Below the pieces are notes generated by a model, which worked only from the letters and a program-made list of their open reading frames with translations, was not told the origin of the DNA and ran no database searches. A DNA stretch of 64,000 nucleotides from Prevotella sp. CAG:1185 (GTDB lineage Bacteria; Bacteroidota; Bacteroidia; Bacteroidales; Bacteroidaceae), in contig HF992589.1 in assembly GCA_000436695.1 (NCBI GenBank), positions 34,607 to 98,606 on the forward strand. The letters run 5' to 3'. The translations under genes were made by a program, and so were the position numbers. Positions 1 through 10,690 of the stretch are shown here, piece after piece; the first letter of the stretch is position 1, and each line of letters begins with the position of its first letter.

Positions 1-24
1 ATAGAATTTTAAATAACTTAATAT

Positions 25-873
25 ATGTATTCAGTTGACGAATTAGAAGACAGACTAATAGATTTGTCTTTTGCCGAAGATATCGGTGATGGTGATCATA
101 CTACATTGTGTTGTATTCCGGAAAGTGCTATCGGTAAATCTCATTTGTTGATAAAGGAGGATGGTATTCTTGCTGGGGTAGAAGTCGCTAAAAGGGTTTT
201 TGCGAGATTTGATCCAACTCTGAAAGTTGAGGTACTTATTAATGATGGCTCTCGTGTTAAAAAAGGTGATATTGCAATGATTGTATCTGGTAAAGTTCGA
301 TCATTGTTGCAGACAGAACGATTGATGTTGAATATCATGCAGCGAATGAGTGGTATAGCGACAACTACAAATAAATATGTAGAGTTATTGAAAGGAACCA
401 AAACGCATGTTCTTGATACAAGAAAGACCACACCTGGTATGCGCATGTTGGAGAAACAGGCTGTAAAAATTGGCGGTGGTGTGAACCATCGTATAGGCTT
501 ATTTGATATGATTCTGCTTAAAGATAATCATGTTGATTTTGCAGGCGGAATAAAGAATGCAATAGATAGATGTCATGCTTATCTAAAAGAAAAGTCACTT
601 GATTTGAAGATTGAAATAGAAGTACGTAATTTTGATGAACTTCAACAAGTTTTAGATTGCGGAGGAGTCGATAGAATAATGCTAGACAATTTCTCTGTTG
701 AAAATACAAAGAAAGCAGTTGAAATGATTGCAGGAAAATATGAAACCGAATCAAGTGGAGGTATAACTTTTGATACTATTAGAAGTTATGCAGAATGTGG
801 CGTCGATTTTGTTTCTGTCGGTGCCCTTACACATTCTGTTAAATGTCTTGACATGAGCTTTAAGGCTTGTTAA
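25..873 (+). CDS. nadC: Nicotinate-nucleotide pyrophosphorylase (quinolinate phosphoribosyltransferase)
   Basis: This 282-residue protein makes nicotinate mononucleotide from quinolinate and PRPP in de novo NAD synthesis and should be cytosolic. The length is normal for NadC. The family signatures are visible: QTERLMLN near residue 97, the substrate-binding segment DTRKTTPGMR at 131-140, the block GGVNHRIGLFDMILLKDNH at 151-169, and the C-terminal barrel segment VDFVSVGALTHS. The ATG at 25 fits the family N-terminus (helix, then AEDIGDGDHTT). The gene lies at the window edge, so its upstream operon cannot be seen. A hairpin separates it from the peptidase gene downstream. Confidence 0.95.
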   Translation: MYSVDELEDRLIDLSFAEDIGDGDHTTLCCIPESAIGKSHLLIKEDGILAGVEVAKRVFARFDPTLKVEVLINDGSRVKKGDIAMIVSGKVRSLLQTERLMLNIMQRMSGIATTTNKYVELLKGTKTHVLDTRKTTPGMRMLEKQAVKIGGGVNHRIGLFDMILLKDNHVDFAGGIKNAIDRCHAYLKEKSLDLKIEIEVRNFDELQQVLDCGGVDRIMLDNFSVENTKKAVEMIAGKYETESSGGITFDTIRSYAECGVDFVSVGALTHSVKCLDMSFKAC

Positions 874-889
874 GGCTTATCGCTTTTTA

Positions 890-957
890 GTATTTACATG
901 CTGACTGGATATAAACGAATCTTTTATGAAGTTTATGTCTTGTCAGAATGTAAATAC
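890..957 (+). terminator. Long-loop inverted repeat after nadC
   Basis: A 16-nt arm at 890-905 (gtatttacatgctgac) pairs with 942-957 with one mismatch, leaving a 36-nt loop. A T-rich stretch (atttttaatatttt) follows. It could terminate nadC transcription or act as a leader structure for the peptidase gene starting at 992. The long loop makes a classical terminator uncertain. Confidence 0.4.
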
Positions 958-991
958 ATTTTTAATATTTTACTAAATATCCGAATAGAAA

Positions 992-2632
992 ATGTTGAGT
1001 TTATTTTCGTCATTATTCCTTTCTGCGGCGTTAGCATTTTGCTCACCTGTGAATTATCCAATTTCACTTGCCGGTAATTTTGGCGAACCTCGTCCAAATC
1101 ATTTTCACGGAGGTATTGATGTCAGAACAGGACAGGTTGAGGGGAAACCTGTATTTTCTGTTGCCGATGGATATGTAAGCAGAATCACGGTTGGACTTGG
1201 TGGCTTTGGTAATGCTATATATGTAAACCATCCTGGAGGAAAAACGAGTGTGTATTGTCATTTGAAAAAGTTTGTGCCTCAATTAGCTGCGATTGTACAT
1301 AAATGGCAATATCAAAATCAAACATGTTTTGCTGATGTTAAGTTTAAACCTACGGATTTCCCTGTATCAAAGGGACAATTGATAGCTGTTAGCGGAAATA
1401 CAGGAGCGAGCAGGGCCCCTCATTTACATCTTGAGTTTCATGATACGAAAACTTGGAGTTATCTTGATCCTTTACAGTATTTAAAAGATTTTGTTAAAGA
1501 TACTACTCAGCCAATAGCTCATTCGTTTATGGCATATCCAGTAGAAGGTGAGGGGGTGTTTTGTGGTTCATGTAACAAACAGTCGTATGGCTTTTCCTCA
1601 ACTTCTTTATCTAGAAAGTTTACTGCATGGGGTAATGTAGGATTTGGAATATGGGCAAATGATTATATGGAGGGTAGTTTTGGCATCTTGGGTATACGTA
1701 ATACAAGACTGACTGTTGATGGGAAGATTGTATTTGAGAGTGATGTGGATAGTATACCTGATTTTTGTAACAGAATGGTTAATTCCTGGGGTGATTATGA
1801 ACATTATTGTCGTACAAATGTTTGGTATATGAAATCATTTATAGAGCCAGGAAACCATTTGCCAATACTTTATGCTGAGAGTAATTATGGTGTTGTTACT
1901 TTTGATAAGGAACGTGATTATAAAGTAGTGTACACTATCACAGATGTATTTGGTAATTCACGCGATTATTCTTTTGTCGTGCGTGGAGTAAAACAAATTA
2001 TACCGCAAAAGAAAATTCCCGATTTCATGAATCTAGTGAAGTATGATAGAGTTAATTCTTTTCAACGCCCTGGAGTAAGTTTGTTCCTTCCCAAGGGAGT
2101 ACTTCCGGGTGATGTGGAATTGCGTCCTACTGTAAAGTTTCAGCCAGGGAATTATTCTGATGAATGGAGCTTTTATGGTAAATCCTATCCTCTTTTTAGT
2201 TGGGTAAACTTAAGCATTAAACTTAATAAGCCGGTTAAAGATAATAATAAGTTATATATCATAAGCCATTTTGGTATTGATAGATATATGGGCGGAGATT
2301 TCCATGATGGATGGGTTACTGCACGCGTTCGTGAGTTAGGTGCAAAATATGAAATAGCTTATGATGATGTCCCTCCCGTATTGACTATGGCTAATAGTTC
2401 AGGCAGATTTATTCGTGTTTCAGCTTCAGATTTAGGTAGTGGGCTGAAATCTATTAAAGGCTACGTTGATGGAAAATTCGTACTTTTTGAATATCAAGAA
2501 AAGGCTCATATCTATATTTGTGATTTAGGTGCTTCCCCTGTTGCTAAAACAGGTAATTTGCATGATATTAAATTGATCGCAGTTGACAATCTTGATAATA
2601 AAAAAATCTTAACCGCACATTTCAATTATTAA
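992..2632 (+). CDS. Exported M23-family metallopeptidase
   Basis: This 546-residue protein has an N-terminal signal peptide (about residues 1-17, ending LAFC) and an early LytM/M23 domain. The zinc ligands are visible as HFHGGID (H39 and D43 of the Hx3D motif) and HLHLEF (H144, H146). M23 enzymes cut peptide cross-links in peptidoglycan or other glycine-rich peptides. The roughly 400 residues after the peptidase domain are beta-rich and carry no motif I recognise; they may be Ig-like or wall-binding. The length is typical of Bacteroidales M23 proteins with an N-terminal catalytic domain. It is followed after 20 nt by the C69 peptidase gene, so the two are probably co-transcribed. The substrate is not known from sequence. 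Confidence 0.85.
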   Translation: MLSLFSSLFLSAALAFCSPVNYPISLAGNFGEPRPNHFHGGIDVRTGQVEGKPVFSVADGYVSRITVGLGGFGNAIYVNHPGGKTSVYCHLKKFVPQLAAIVHKWQYQNQTCFADVKFKPTDFPVSKGQLIAVSGNTGASRAPHLHLEFHDTKTWSYLDPLQYLKDFVKDTTQPIAHSFMAYPVEGEGVFCGSCNKQSYGFSSTSLSRKFTAWGNVGFGIWANDYMEGSFGILGIRNTRLTVDGKIVFESDVDSIPDFCNRMVNSWGDYEHYCRTNVWYMKSFIEPGNHLPILYAESNYGVVTFDKERDYKVVYTITDVFGNSRDYSFVVRGVKQIIPQKKIPDFMNLVKYDRVNSFQRPGVSLFLPKGVLPGDVELRPTVKFQPGNYSDEWSFYGKSYPLFSWVNLSIKLNKPVKDNNKLYIISHFGIDRYMGGDFHDGWVTARVRELGAKYEIAYDDVPPVLTMANSSGRFIRVSASDLGSGLKSIKGYVDGKFVLFEYQEKAHIYICDLGASPVAKTGNLHDIKLIAVDNLDNKKILTAHFNY

Positions 2633-2652
2633 TCAAATAATAAAGTAGAGTT

Positions 2653-4293
2653 ATGAAAAGAATAGTATTGATGTCTTTTATGCTTGCTGTATATGCCATC
2701 TCATGGGCGTGTACAAATTTTATAGTAGGAAAAAAAGCAAGTGCTGACGGGTCTGTTATTTGTTCGTATAACGCTGATGATTATGGACTGTTTATTGGGT
2801 TGTGTCATTATCCGGCAGGTAGACATGAAAAAGGTACAATGCGTAAAATATATGATTGGGACACCAATGTTTATCATGGCCAGATACCTGAAGCAGAAGA
2901 GACATATAATGTTATAGGTAATATTAATGAGTATCAGGTTTCTATAGGTGAGACTACTTTTGGAGGTAGGTCGGAACTTGTTGATACTACTGGTATCTTA
3001 GATTATGGGTCTTTAATATATATAGCTTTGCAGCGTTCAAAAACGGCTCGTGAAGCAATAAAGGTAATGACAACTCTTACAGATAAATATGGGTATTGTT
3101 CAGAGGGTGAGACGTTTACGATATGTGATCCTGAAGAAGCCTGGATAATGGAGATGATAGGTAAGGGACCTGGACGTAAAGGTGCGGTATGGGTCGCTGT
3201 TAGGATTCCTGATGATGCAATATGTGCTCATGCAAACCAAAGTCGCATACGTACATTTAATCAAAAGGATAAGAAAAATGTCATGTATTCCAAAGATTGT
3301 ATAAGCTTTGCAAGAGATATGGGATGGTTTAATGGTAAAAATGAAGATTTTAGCTTTTGTGAAACTTATGCATATCCAGACTTTTCTGGGCGTCGCTTCT
3401 GTGAGGCGCGAGTTTGGAGCTTTTTTAATCATTTTTCGTCAGATATGAACCGTTATTTGCCGTATGCGGAAGGTAAAGTTAAAAATGCGGAGCCGATGCC
3501 ATTGTGGATTAAGCCAAATAGAAAGGTAAGCGTACAAGACGTTCAGGCTTGTATGCGAGACCATTATGAGGGAACACCATTTGCTTTGGACAATGATCCT
3601 GGCCAAGGTGTATGGAATATGCCATATCGTCCGACTCCATTAACATATAAGGTTGATGGTAAAGATTATTTTAATGAACGTCCGACATCAACACAACAAA
3701 CAGCATTTTCGTATGTTGCTCAACTCCGTTCTTGGCTGCCAAGACAAATTGGCGGTGTGTTGTGGTTTGGAAATGATGATGGAAATATGATTGCTTATAC
3801 TCCTATATATTGTGGAAACACAAAGCAGCCTGAATGTTATAATACACATGGAGCTGATGCTGTTACGTTTAGTGATAAAAATGCTTTTTGGGTATGTAAT
3901 TGGGTTAGCAATATGGTTTATCCTCGTTACTCTTTGATGTTTGGATCTTTGAAATCTGTACGTGATTCATTGGAGACAAGCTATTTTGCTGAACAATCGA
4001 AAGTTGAAGAAAAGGTTATTAGTTTGTATAAAGAATCACCTGAAAATGCTGTTGATTATTTGACAGAATATAGTATGGAAAAAGCGCAACAAATGCTTGA
4101 TAGATGGAAGCAATTGGCAACATATTTAATTGTAAAATATAATGATATTGCCATCAAACCGGAAAAAGCAGGTAAATTTTCTAGAACAGATACAGGCCTT
4201 GGAGCAACAGTTGAAAGACCGGGATTTCCTGAAAATGTTGCTCGCGAAATAGTAAAAAGGACAGGAGATAGGTATGCTGTCCCTGAAGAGTAG
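2653..4293 (+). CDS. C69-family dipeptidase (Ntn hydrolase)
   Basis: This 546-residue exported dipeptidase belongs to the PepD/C69 (U34) family. A short signal segment ends in ISWA, directly before Cys20-Thr-Asn-Phe. In this family that Cys becomes the N-terminal nucleophile after processing. The next segment, VGKKASADGSVICSYNADD, is the usual conserved start of the Ntn fold. Such enzymes release amino acids from short peptides, in the periplasm in Bacteroidales. It lies 20 nt behind the M23 peptidase gene, which suggests shared peptide turnover. A terminator follows. Family assignment is firm; substrate preference is unknown. Confidence 0.88.
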   Translation: MKRIVLMSFMLAVYAISWACTNFIVGKKASADGSVICSYNADDYGLFIGLCHYPAGRHEKGTMRKIYDWDTNVYHGQIPEAEETYNVIGNINEYQVSIGETTFGGRSELVDTTGILDYGSLIYIALQRSKTAREAIKVMTTLTDKYGYCSEGETFTICDPEEAWIMEMIGKGPGRKGAVWVAVRIPDDAICAHANQSRIRTFNQKDKKNVMYSKDCISFARDMGWFNGKNEDFSFCETYAYPDFSGRRFCEARVWSFFNHFSSDMNRYLPYAEGKVKNAEPMPLWIKPNRKVSVQDVQACMRDHYEGTPFALDNDPGQGVWNMPYRPTPLTYKVDGKDYFNERPTSTQQTAFSYVAQLRSWLPRQIGGVLWFGNDDGNMIAYTPIYCGNTKQPECYNTHGADAVTFSDKNAFWVCNWVSNMVYPRYSLMFGSLKSVRDSLETSYFAEQSKVEEKVISLYKESPENAVDYLTEYSMEKAQQMLDRWKQLATYLIVKYNDIAIKPEKAGKFSRTDTGLGATVERPGFPENVAREIVKRTGDRYAVPEE

Positions 4294-4309
4294 TATAATT
4301 TAAATTAAT

Positions 4310-4357
4310 AATCCCTGTGTTTAAAATGTAAAATTGATTTTAGCACAGGGATTTTAT
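4310..4357 (+). terminator. Terminator after C69 dipeptidase
   Basis: A 10-bp perfect stem, aatccctgtg (4310-4319) with cacagggatt (4344-4353), has a 24-nt AT-rich loop and a tttata tail. It sits 17 nt after the stop codon and ends the peptidase transcription unit. Confidence 0.7.
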
Positions 4358-4455
4358 AATTGAAATAGCATATCCATGTTATAGTTTTGTCTTTGTTTTG
4401 GCATATATTTTAGGTTAAAATCTCGTTAAACACAAACATTTTTCATCCTCTAATT

Positions 4456-4485
4456 TTTGCTATTGGATATAATTTAGTAAATTTG
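4456..4485 (+). promoter_or_regulatory. Bacteroidetes-type promoter of the antiporter gene
   Basis: A -7 element TAAATTTG (4478-4485) is preceded by TTTG (4456-4459) at 18 nt spacing, close to the Bacteroidetes sigma-70 consensus. Predicted transcription starts about 15 nt before the ATG at 4507. Confidence 0.6.
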
Positions 4486-4506
4486 TAGCTGAATTATGTT
4501 GTTCGT

Positions 4507-5904
4507 ATGGCATTTGTATTAGTCGCAATATTGTTAATAGGTTATGTGCTGATTGCTACAGGTTACGTAACAAACGTAAACCGTGCAGCAATCGCTATGT
4601 TTGTCGGCACTTTGGGATGGGTTTTGTATATATGCTATGGAACTGACTTTGTGATGAGCCAGCATCAACAAGGTTATTATGATTTCCTCTCCGGTGCGGC
4701 TGCCTCAAGTACAAATGTTAAACAATATATTGCTCAAAATATTTTCTTGAAATATGTAGGCAAGGGCGCAGAGGTGGTACTATTCCTTTTTGCAACAATG
4801 ACTATTGTAGAAATCTTAAATAATAATGGATGCTTCGACTTTTTGTCTGAGTTATTAAGAACTCGCAATAGTCGTAAATTGCTTTGGATGATAACAATCA
4901 TTACCTTTGTTATTTCGGCTAATCTTGATAATCTCACCACTACAACGATGATGCTTGTTATTATGCATAAATTATTGCCGAACCGTAGACAAAGAATGAT
5001 ATATGGGAGTGCTATAGTTTTAGCTGCAAACTGCGGTGGAGCATTGACTGTAATTGGAGATCCTAATGGACTTGTATTATGGAACAATGGTATTGTTACG
5101 GCTACAAATTTTTCCGCGTCATTAGCCTTACCTTGTCTAATTGGCTGTTGGCTACCTGTTTATTGGTTAGGAAGAAGTTTGCCTGAACATATAGATCTGC
5201 AATACATTACCATTCCTTATAGAGGTGATGATACAAATCTTAATAGATGGCAGCGCCTTCTGATGCTTATTGTTGGTATTGGTGGCTTGTGGTTTATTCC
5301 TACATTTCATAATATAACAAAGTTGAGCCCATTCTTAGGCGCCTTGTGTGTGTTGTCTGTTTTATGGATTGTAAATGAAATATTCAATCATAAGCTAATG
5401 AATGCAGATCAGATGATTCAGAGGCCAATACCTCGTGTGCTACAATATGGGGTTATTCAGCTGATGCTTTTTGTAATGGGAATAATGTTGGCTGTAGGTG
5501 CAATATATGAAACAGGTATTTTTTCACACTTAACGCGATTTATTGATACAGCTATACATAATGTCTGGATTATAGGAATAATCACAGGTGGAATTAGTTG
5601 CTTCTTGGATACTTTTGCGACCTGCATGAGTGTCGTTTCTCTTTACCCTGTGATTGATGGCACACATCTTATTTCATTGTCTGATTCGGGCTATTTATCT
5701 TCATTTGTGCAAAATGGAATCTTTTGGAAGATAATAGCTTATTCGTCAGCAATGGGGGGGAATATCCTTTTAATAGGCTCTGTTAGTGGACTAGCTTTGA
5801 TGAAGATGGAACACATCCATGTCGGTTGGTATTTAAAAAAGGTCGGTTTTGTCGCAATGATTGGTTGGCTAATAGGTCTATTTATAATGTGGCTTTTAAG
5901 TTAA
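4507..5904 (+). CDS. nhaD: NhaD-type Na+/H+ antiporter
   Basis: This 465-residue polytopic inner-membrane protein belongs to the ion transporter superfamily, with about 11-12 hydrophobic segments. NhaD features are visible: SANLDNLTTTT around residues 137-146, ANCGGALTVIGDPNG around 174-188, and a conserved late segment SCFLDTFATCMS. It is expected to expel Na+ (or Li+) in exchange for protons. It is followed 19 nt later by pfkA, and the ATP synthase operon comes next, although that operon has its own promoter. Other members of the superfamily (arsenite or citrate type) are less likely because of the NLDN and GDPNG motifs. Confidence 0.85.
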   Translation: MAFVLVAILLIGYVLIATGYVTNVNRAAIAMFVGTLGWVLYICYGTDFVMSQHQQGYYDFLSGAAASSTNVKQYIAQNIFLKYVGKGAEVVLFLFATMTIVEILNNNGCFDFLSELLRTRNSRKLLWMITIITFVISANLDNLTTTTMMLVIMHKLLPNRRQRMIYGSAIVLAANCGGALTVIGDPNGLVLWNNGIVTATNFSASLALPCLIGCWLPVYWLGRSLPEHIDLQYITIPYRGDDTNLNRWQRLLMLIVGIGGLWFIPTFHNITKLSPFLGALCVLSVLWIVNEIFNHKLMNADQMIQRPIPRVLQYGVIQLMLFVMGIMLAVGAIYETGIFSHLTRFIDTAIHNVWIIGIITGGISCFLDTFATCMSVVSLYPVIDGTHLISLSDSGYLSSFVQNGIFWKIIAYSSAMGGNILLIGSVSGLALMKMEHIHVGWYLKKVGFVAMIGWLIGLFIMWLLS

Positions 5905-5923
5905 TTCATAAAATAATATATAT

Positions 5924-6901
5924 ATGGCTAAAATAAAAACAATAGGTGTTTTGACATCAGGTGGAGATGCTCCTGGCATGAATGCTGCAATTCGTGCAGT
6001 GACGCGTGCCGGAATATGTAAGGGATTTAAAATCAAAGGCATATATCGTGGCTATGATGGACTTATTCATAATGAGGTAGTAGATTTTACTACGGAAAAT
6101 GTGAGCGGAATAATAATGTCAGGTGGAACAATCTTGAAAACGGCACGTTGTGATGAGTTTAGAACACCGGAGGGTCGTAAGATCGCTTATGATAATTTGG
6201 TGAAAAATGAAATAGATGCTTTGGTTGTAATTGGTGGAAATGGATCCCTCTCTGGTGCAATGGTGTTTGCACAGGAATATGATGTATGTTGTATAGGACT
6301 TCCTGGCACTATTGATAATGATTTGTACGGAACAGATTCTACAATTGGTTATGACACCACATTGAATACCATCGTTGAATGTGTAGACCGAATTCGTGAT
6401 ACAGCCCAGAGTCATGAACGTATATTCTTTATAGAGGTTATGGGACGTGATGCGGGATTCTTAGCTCAAAATAGTGCTATCGCTTCTGGTGCTGAAGCAG
6501 CAATAATACCGGAAGATTCTACTGATGTTGACCAGTTGGCACGCTTTATGGAACGTGGAATTAGAAAAAGTAAGAAAAGTTGTATTGTGATAGTTTCTGA
6601 AAGCCCTAAATGTGGAGCTTTGTATTACGCAGATCGTGTTCGAAATGAGTTTCCTGATTATGACGTAAGGGTTTCAATTCTTGGTCATCTTCAGCGTGGT
6701 GGACGTCCGTCTGCACACGATCGAATACTTGCAAGTAGAACTGGTGTCGGAGCTATAGATGCTATACTTCAGGGACAGCGTAATGTTATGGTTGGAGTAC
6801 GTAACAATGAAGTTGTGTATGTCCCGCTAAGTGAAGCAATAAGGTCGGATAAGCCATTTGATAAAAAATTAATAACTGTTTTGGACGAGTTGAGCATATA
6901 A
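5924..6901 (+). CDS. pfkA: 6-phosphofructokinase with GGNGS in place of GGDGS
   Basis: This 325-residue protein matches bacterial PfkA in length and order of motifs: SGGDAPGMN near residue 12, PGTIDND for catalysis, MGRDAGF for fructose 6-phosphate binding, and GHLQRGG. PGTIDND with Gly rather than Lys indicates an ATP-dependent rather than a pyrophosphate-dependent enzyme. The segment that is normally GGDGS reads GGNGS (Asn106), so the residue aligned with the Mg-binding Asp103 of the E. coli enzyme is Asn; the codon is aat. The rest of the site is intact. It may be a natural variant with altered activity or a second PFK paralogue. It follows nhaD closely. Confidence 0.88.
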   Translation: MAKIKTIGVLTSGGDAPGMNAAIRAVTRAGICKGFKIKGIYRGYDGLIHNEVVDFTTENVSGIIMSGGTILKTARCDEFRTPEGRKIAYDNLVKNEIDALVVIGGNGSLSGAMVFAQEYDVCCIGLPGTIDNDLYGTDSTIGYDTTLNTIVECVDRIRDTAQSHERIFFIEVMGRDAGFLAQNSAIASGAEAAIIPEDSTDVDQLARFMERGIRKSKKSCIVIVSESPKCGALYYADRVRNEFPDYDVRVSILGHLQRGGRPSAHDRILASRTGVGAIDAILQGQRNVMVGVRNNEVVYVPLSEAIRSDKPFDKKLITVLDELSI

Positions 6902-6988
6902 TGATTCTAGTTATAAAATGTAGGTGAATTAAAAATTCCATTTAACTAAGTCAATTTAACTTATAACAAAAAAGTTTTGGTTCTTTTC

Positions 6989-7020
6989 TTTGTAAGTTAT
7001 AAAACTATTGATTAATTTTG
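6989..7020 (+). promoter_or_regulatory. Promoter of the ATP synthase operon
   Basis: TTTG (6989-6992), a 20-nt spacer and TAATTTTG (7013-7020) give a near-consensus Bacteroidetes promoter. It predicts a start about 35-40 nt upstream of atpD and separates the operon from pfkA. Confidence 0.7.
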
Positions 7021-7056
7021 CGTTCAGAAATACTTGAAAAGTAAAATATTAAATAA

Positions 7057-8592
<1,536 letters not shown>

Positions 8593-8606
8593 TAAATCTG
8601 ACGAGC

Positions 8607-8852
8607 ATGAGTTTAAAACTGAAAATTGTGTCACCTGAAAAAATCGAATTTGAAGGAACTGTTGATAGTGTATTGGTGCCAGGAACAAAGGGCGCTTTTG
8701 AGATATTGAAGGATCATGCTCCTATAATATCATCACTTCGTAATGGTTGTGTTGAATATGCCGTTAATGGTGTACGAAACCAAATTCAAATTACAGGTGG
8801 CTTTGTTGAGGTTCAAAAAAATGTTGTCAGCCTTTGTGTTGAGATAGCTTAA
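8607..8852 (+). CDS. atpC: ATP synthase F1 epsilon subunit
   Basis: This 81-residue epsilon subunit has the beta-sandwich domain pattern (LKIVSPEKIEFEGTVDSVLVPGTKGAFEILKDHAPIIS, shown in part). It lacks the C-terminal helical domain that makes E. coli epsilon about 138 residues, a common short form in Bacteroidetes. It links the gamma stalk to the c-ring. Without the C-terminal helices, epsilon-type inhibition of hydrolysis is not expected (inference). It sits between atpD and a small membrane protein gene with almost no spacing. Confidence 0.93.
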   Translation: MSLKLKIVSPEKIEFEGTVDSVLVPGTKGAFEILKDHAPIISSLRNGCVEYAVNGVRNQIQITGGFVEVQKNVVSLCVEIA

Positions 8853-8855
8853 GTT

Positions 8856-9278
8856 ATGGATTTGAATAAAAAAATAGACATAACAAGTAAAAGATATTAT
8901 AAATATAGTTTATGGCTTATTGCGACACTTACGTTAATATGTAGTGCTGCGATAAGTATAAATTTATTGAGTATTTCTTTTATCAATGCATTGGCAATTA
9001 GCGCATTATATACTATTCTTATAAATTCTGTCTATGTGAGTTTTTGGAGAAAGATAGCAAAATCTTCTCCTAATATTATGACTCGGTTTTACTTGGCTGC
9101 TTCAGCTTTGCGGCTTATTTCTGCCGCTTTGGTGGTAACAGTTTATTGTATAATATGTCGTGATAAAAACTCCATACGTGATTTTGCATTGCTTTTTATG
9201 GCATATTATATTGTTATGCTTGTTTTTGACAGCATATTCTTTGCTCGTGTAGAAAAGTATTATACTCTTAAAGATTGA
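8856..9278 (+). CDS. Small membrane protein in the ATP synthase operon (AtpI-like position)
   Basis: This 140-residue protein has four predicted hydrophobic segments (about 18-38, 42-62, 80-102, 110-130). It has no motif I can tie to a known enzyme. It starts 3 nt after atpC and ends 3 nt before atpB. In many bacteria the gene before atpB encodes AtpI, which helps c-ring assembly. Position and topology suggest the same job here, but AtpI similarity cannot be shown by eye. Confidence 0.6.
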   Translation: MDLNKKIDITSKRYYKYSLWLIATLTLICSAAISINLLSISFINALAISALYTILINSVYVSFWRKIAKSSPNIMTRFYLAASALRLISAALVVTVYCIICRDKNSIRDFALLFMAYYIVMLVFDSIFFARVEKYYTLKD

Positions 9279-9281
9279 CAG

Positions 9282-10364
9282 ATGAGATATATCAGACAAA
9301 TACTTTGCTTATTTGTGCTATTTTTCGCTATTGTTCCTATTCATGCAACAGAACATGCAGATGAGAAAAAGGGAATTGATTTGCAGAGCGTGTTGTGGGG
9401 ACATATTAAAGATGCATACGAATGGCACATTACAGATATTAATGGTCATCCAGTGGTAATTAATCTTCCTGTTATTGTGAAGAGTTCTTCTGGTTGGCAT
9501 GTGTTTAGCAGTGCCGAGTTCTCAGAAGAAAAAGATGCTGCAGGAAATCGTCCTGGACCTTATGGATTATATATTTCGGGTAGTAAGGATAATGAGAACA
9601 AAATTTGCGAAAGAATCGATGGCAGTGAGGTGCGTCCGTTTGATATTTCTATAACAAAAACAGTTGTAGTGCTTTTCATCGACGCAATTCTCCTTATTCT
9701 ATGTATATTGATTCCTGCAAGATGGTGTAAGAAACATCGTCCGGAAGATCCGGCCCCGAAAGGATTTACTGGCTTGATGACAATGTTTATTATGTATATA
9801 TATGATGATGTCATTAAAGCAACATTGGGCAAGGAAACTGATAAGTATGCACCATATCTTTTGACATGCTTTTTCTTTATATTTTTAGCAAATATAATGG
9901 GTGTTGTTCCTTTCCCCCCAGGTGGTGGAAATTTGACGGGAAATATAACCATAACATTCTTCTTGGCTTTGTGTACGTTCTTGATAACAAATTTCACAGG
10001 AACAAAAGCATATTGGAAAGAGATATTTTGGCCTGATGTCCCTATGTGGTTAAAGGTTCCTATTCCTCTTATGCCGTTCATAGAGTTCTTTAGTATCTTT
10101 ACTAAACCTTTGGCTCTTATGATTCGATTGTTTGCAAACATGATGGCTGGGCATGCTATAGCGCTGTCTTTATCTTGCATAATTTTTATTATGTTTGGAA
10201 TTAATGCTGTTGCAGGTACATCAATGACTATTGTGAGTGTACTCATGAGTGTCTTTATGATGTTGCTTGAGTTACTTGTTTGCTTTATACAAGCTCTAGT
10301 GTTTACAATGCTGAGCGCTGTATTTATCTCTTTGTCGCATGTAAAAGAACATACTGCAGAATAA
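9282..10364 (+). CDS. atpB: ATP synthase Fo subunit a
   Basis: This 360-residue membrane subunit forms the proton half-channels. The essential arginine is visible in KPLALMIRLFANMMAGH (R282), and IEFFSIFTKP precedes it. The protein is longer than E. coli subunit a (271). The first 120 residues hold a cleavable-looking signal peptide (ending IHA) and a hydrophilic region before the first long hydrophobic segment at about 125-147, an extension typical of Bacteroidetes. The gene is tightly packed between the small membrane protein gene and atpE. Confidence 0.96.
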   Translation: MRYIRQILCLFVLFFAIVPIHATEHADEKKGIDLQSVLWGHIKDAYEWHITDINGHPVVINLPVIVKSSSGWHVFSSAEFSEEKDAAGNRPGPYGLYISGSKDNENKICERIDGSEVRPFDISITKTVVVLFIDAILLILCILIPARWCKKHRPEDPAPKGFTGLMTMFIMYIYDDVIKATLGKETDKYAPYLLTCFFFIFLANIMGVVPFPPGGGNLTGNITITFFLALCTFLITNFTGTKAYWKEIFWPDVPMWLKVPIPLMPFIEFFSIFTKPLALMIRLFANMMAGHAIALSLSCIIFIMFGINAVAGTSMTIVSVLMSVFMMLLELLVCFIQALVFTMLSAVFISLSHVKEHTAE

Positions 10365-10412
10365 AATATTTTAGAAAACAATAGAAATAAATAACTTTAA
10401 AAAATTACGATT

Positions 10413-10655
10413 ATGATTTCATTATTATTAGCAGCAGATGCTGTAGCAAAGTTAGGTGCCGCAATTGGTGGCGGTATAGCTGCAATTGGTGCAGGTATTG
10501 GTATTGGAAAAATTGGTGGTCAAGCAATGGATGCAATGGCAAGACAGCCGGAAAAAATAGGCGATTTGCGTTCTTCAATGATTATCGCTGCCGCTCTTGT
10601 TGAAGGTGTGGCATTCTTTGCTGTTATTATTGCATTGTTAGCACTTTTTGTGTAA
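10413..10655 (+). CDS. atpE: ATP synthase Fo subunit c
   Basis: This 80-residue two-helix proteolipid forms the rotor ring. A glycine-rich first helix (GGGIAAIGAGIGIGKIGG), the polar loop ARQPE (43-47) and the carboxylate Glu64 in ALVEGVAFFAV are visible. Na+-type rings usually carry Gln in helix 1 and Ser/Thr next to the Glu. Here these are Ile and Gly-Val, so proton coupling is inferred. The gap of 48 nt before it is the largest inside the operon. Confidence 0.96.
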   Translation: MISLLLAADAVAKLGAAIGGGIAAIGAGIGIGKIGGQAMDAMARQPEKIGDLRSSMIIAAALVEGVAFFAVIIALLALFV

Positions 10656-10690
10656 ATTTTAGATTAAAGAAATAGAAATCTTAACAGCTT

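Noticed and set aside
9560..10381. 273-codon minus-strand frame opposite atpB
   Set aside because: atpB is clear on the plus strand inside an intact operon; the antisense product has no motif.
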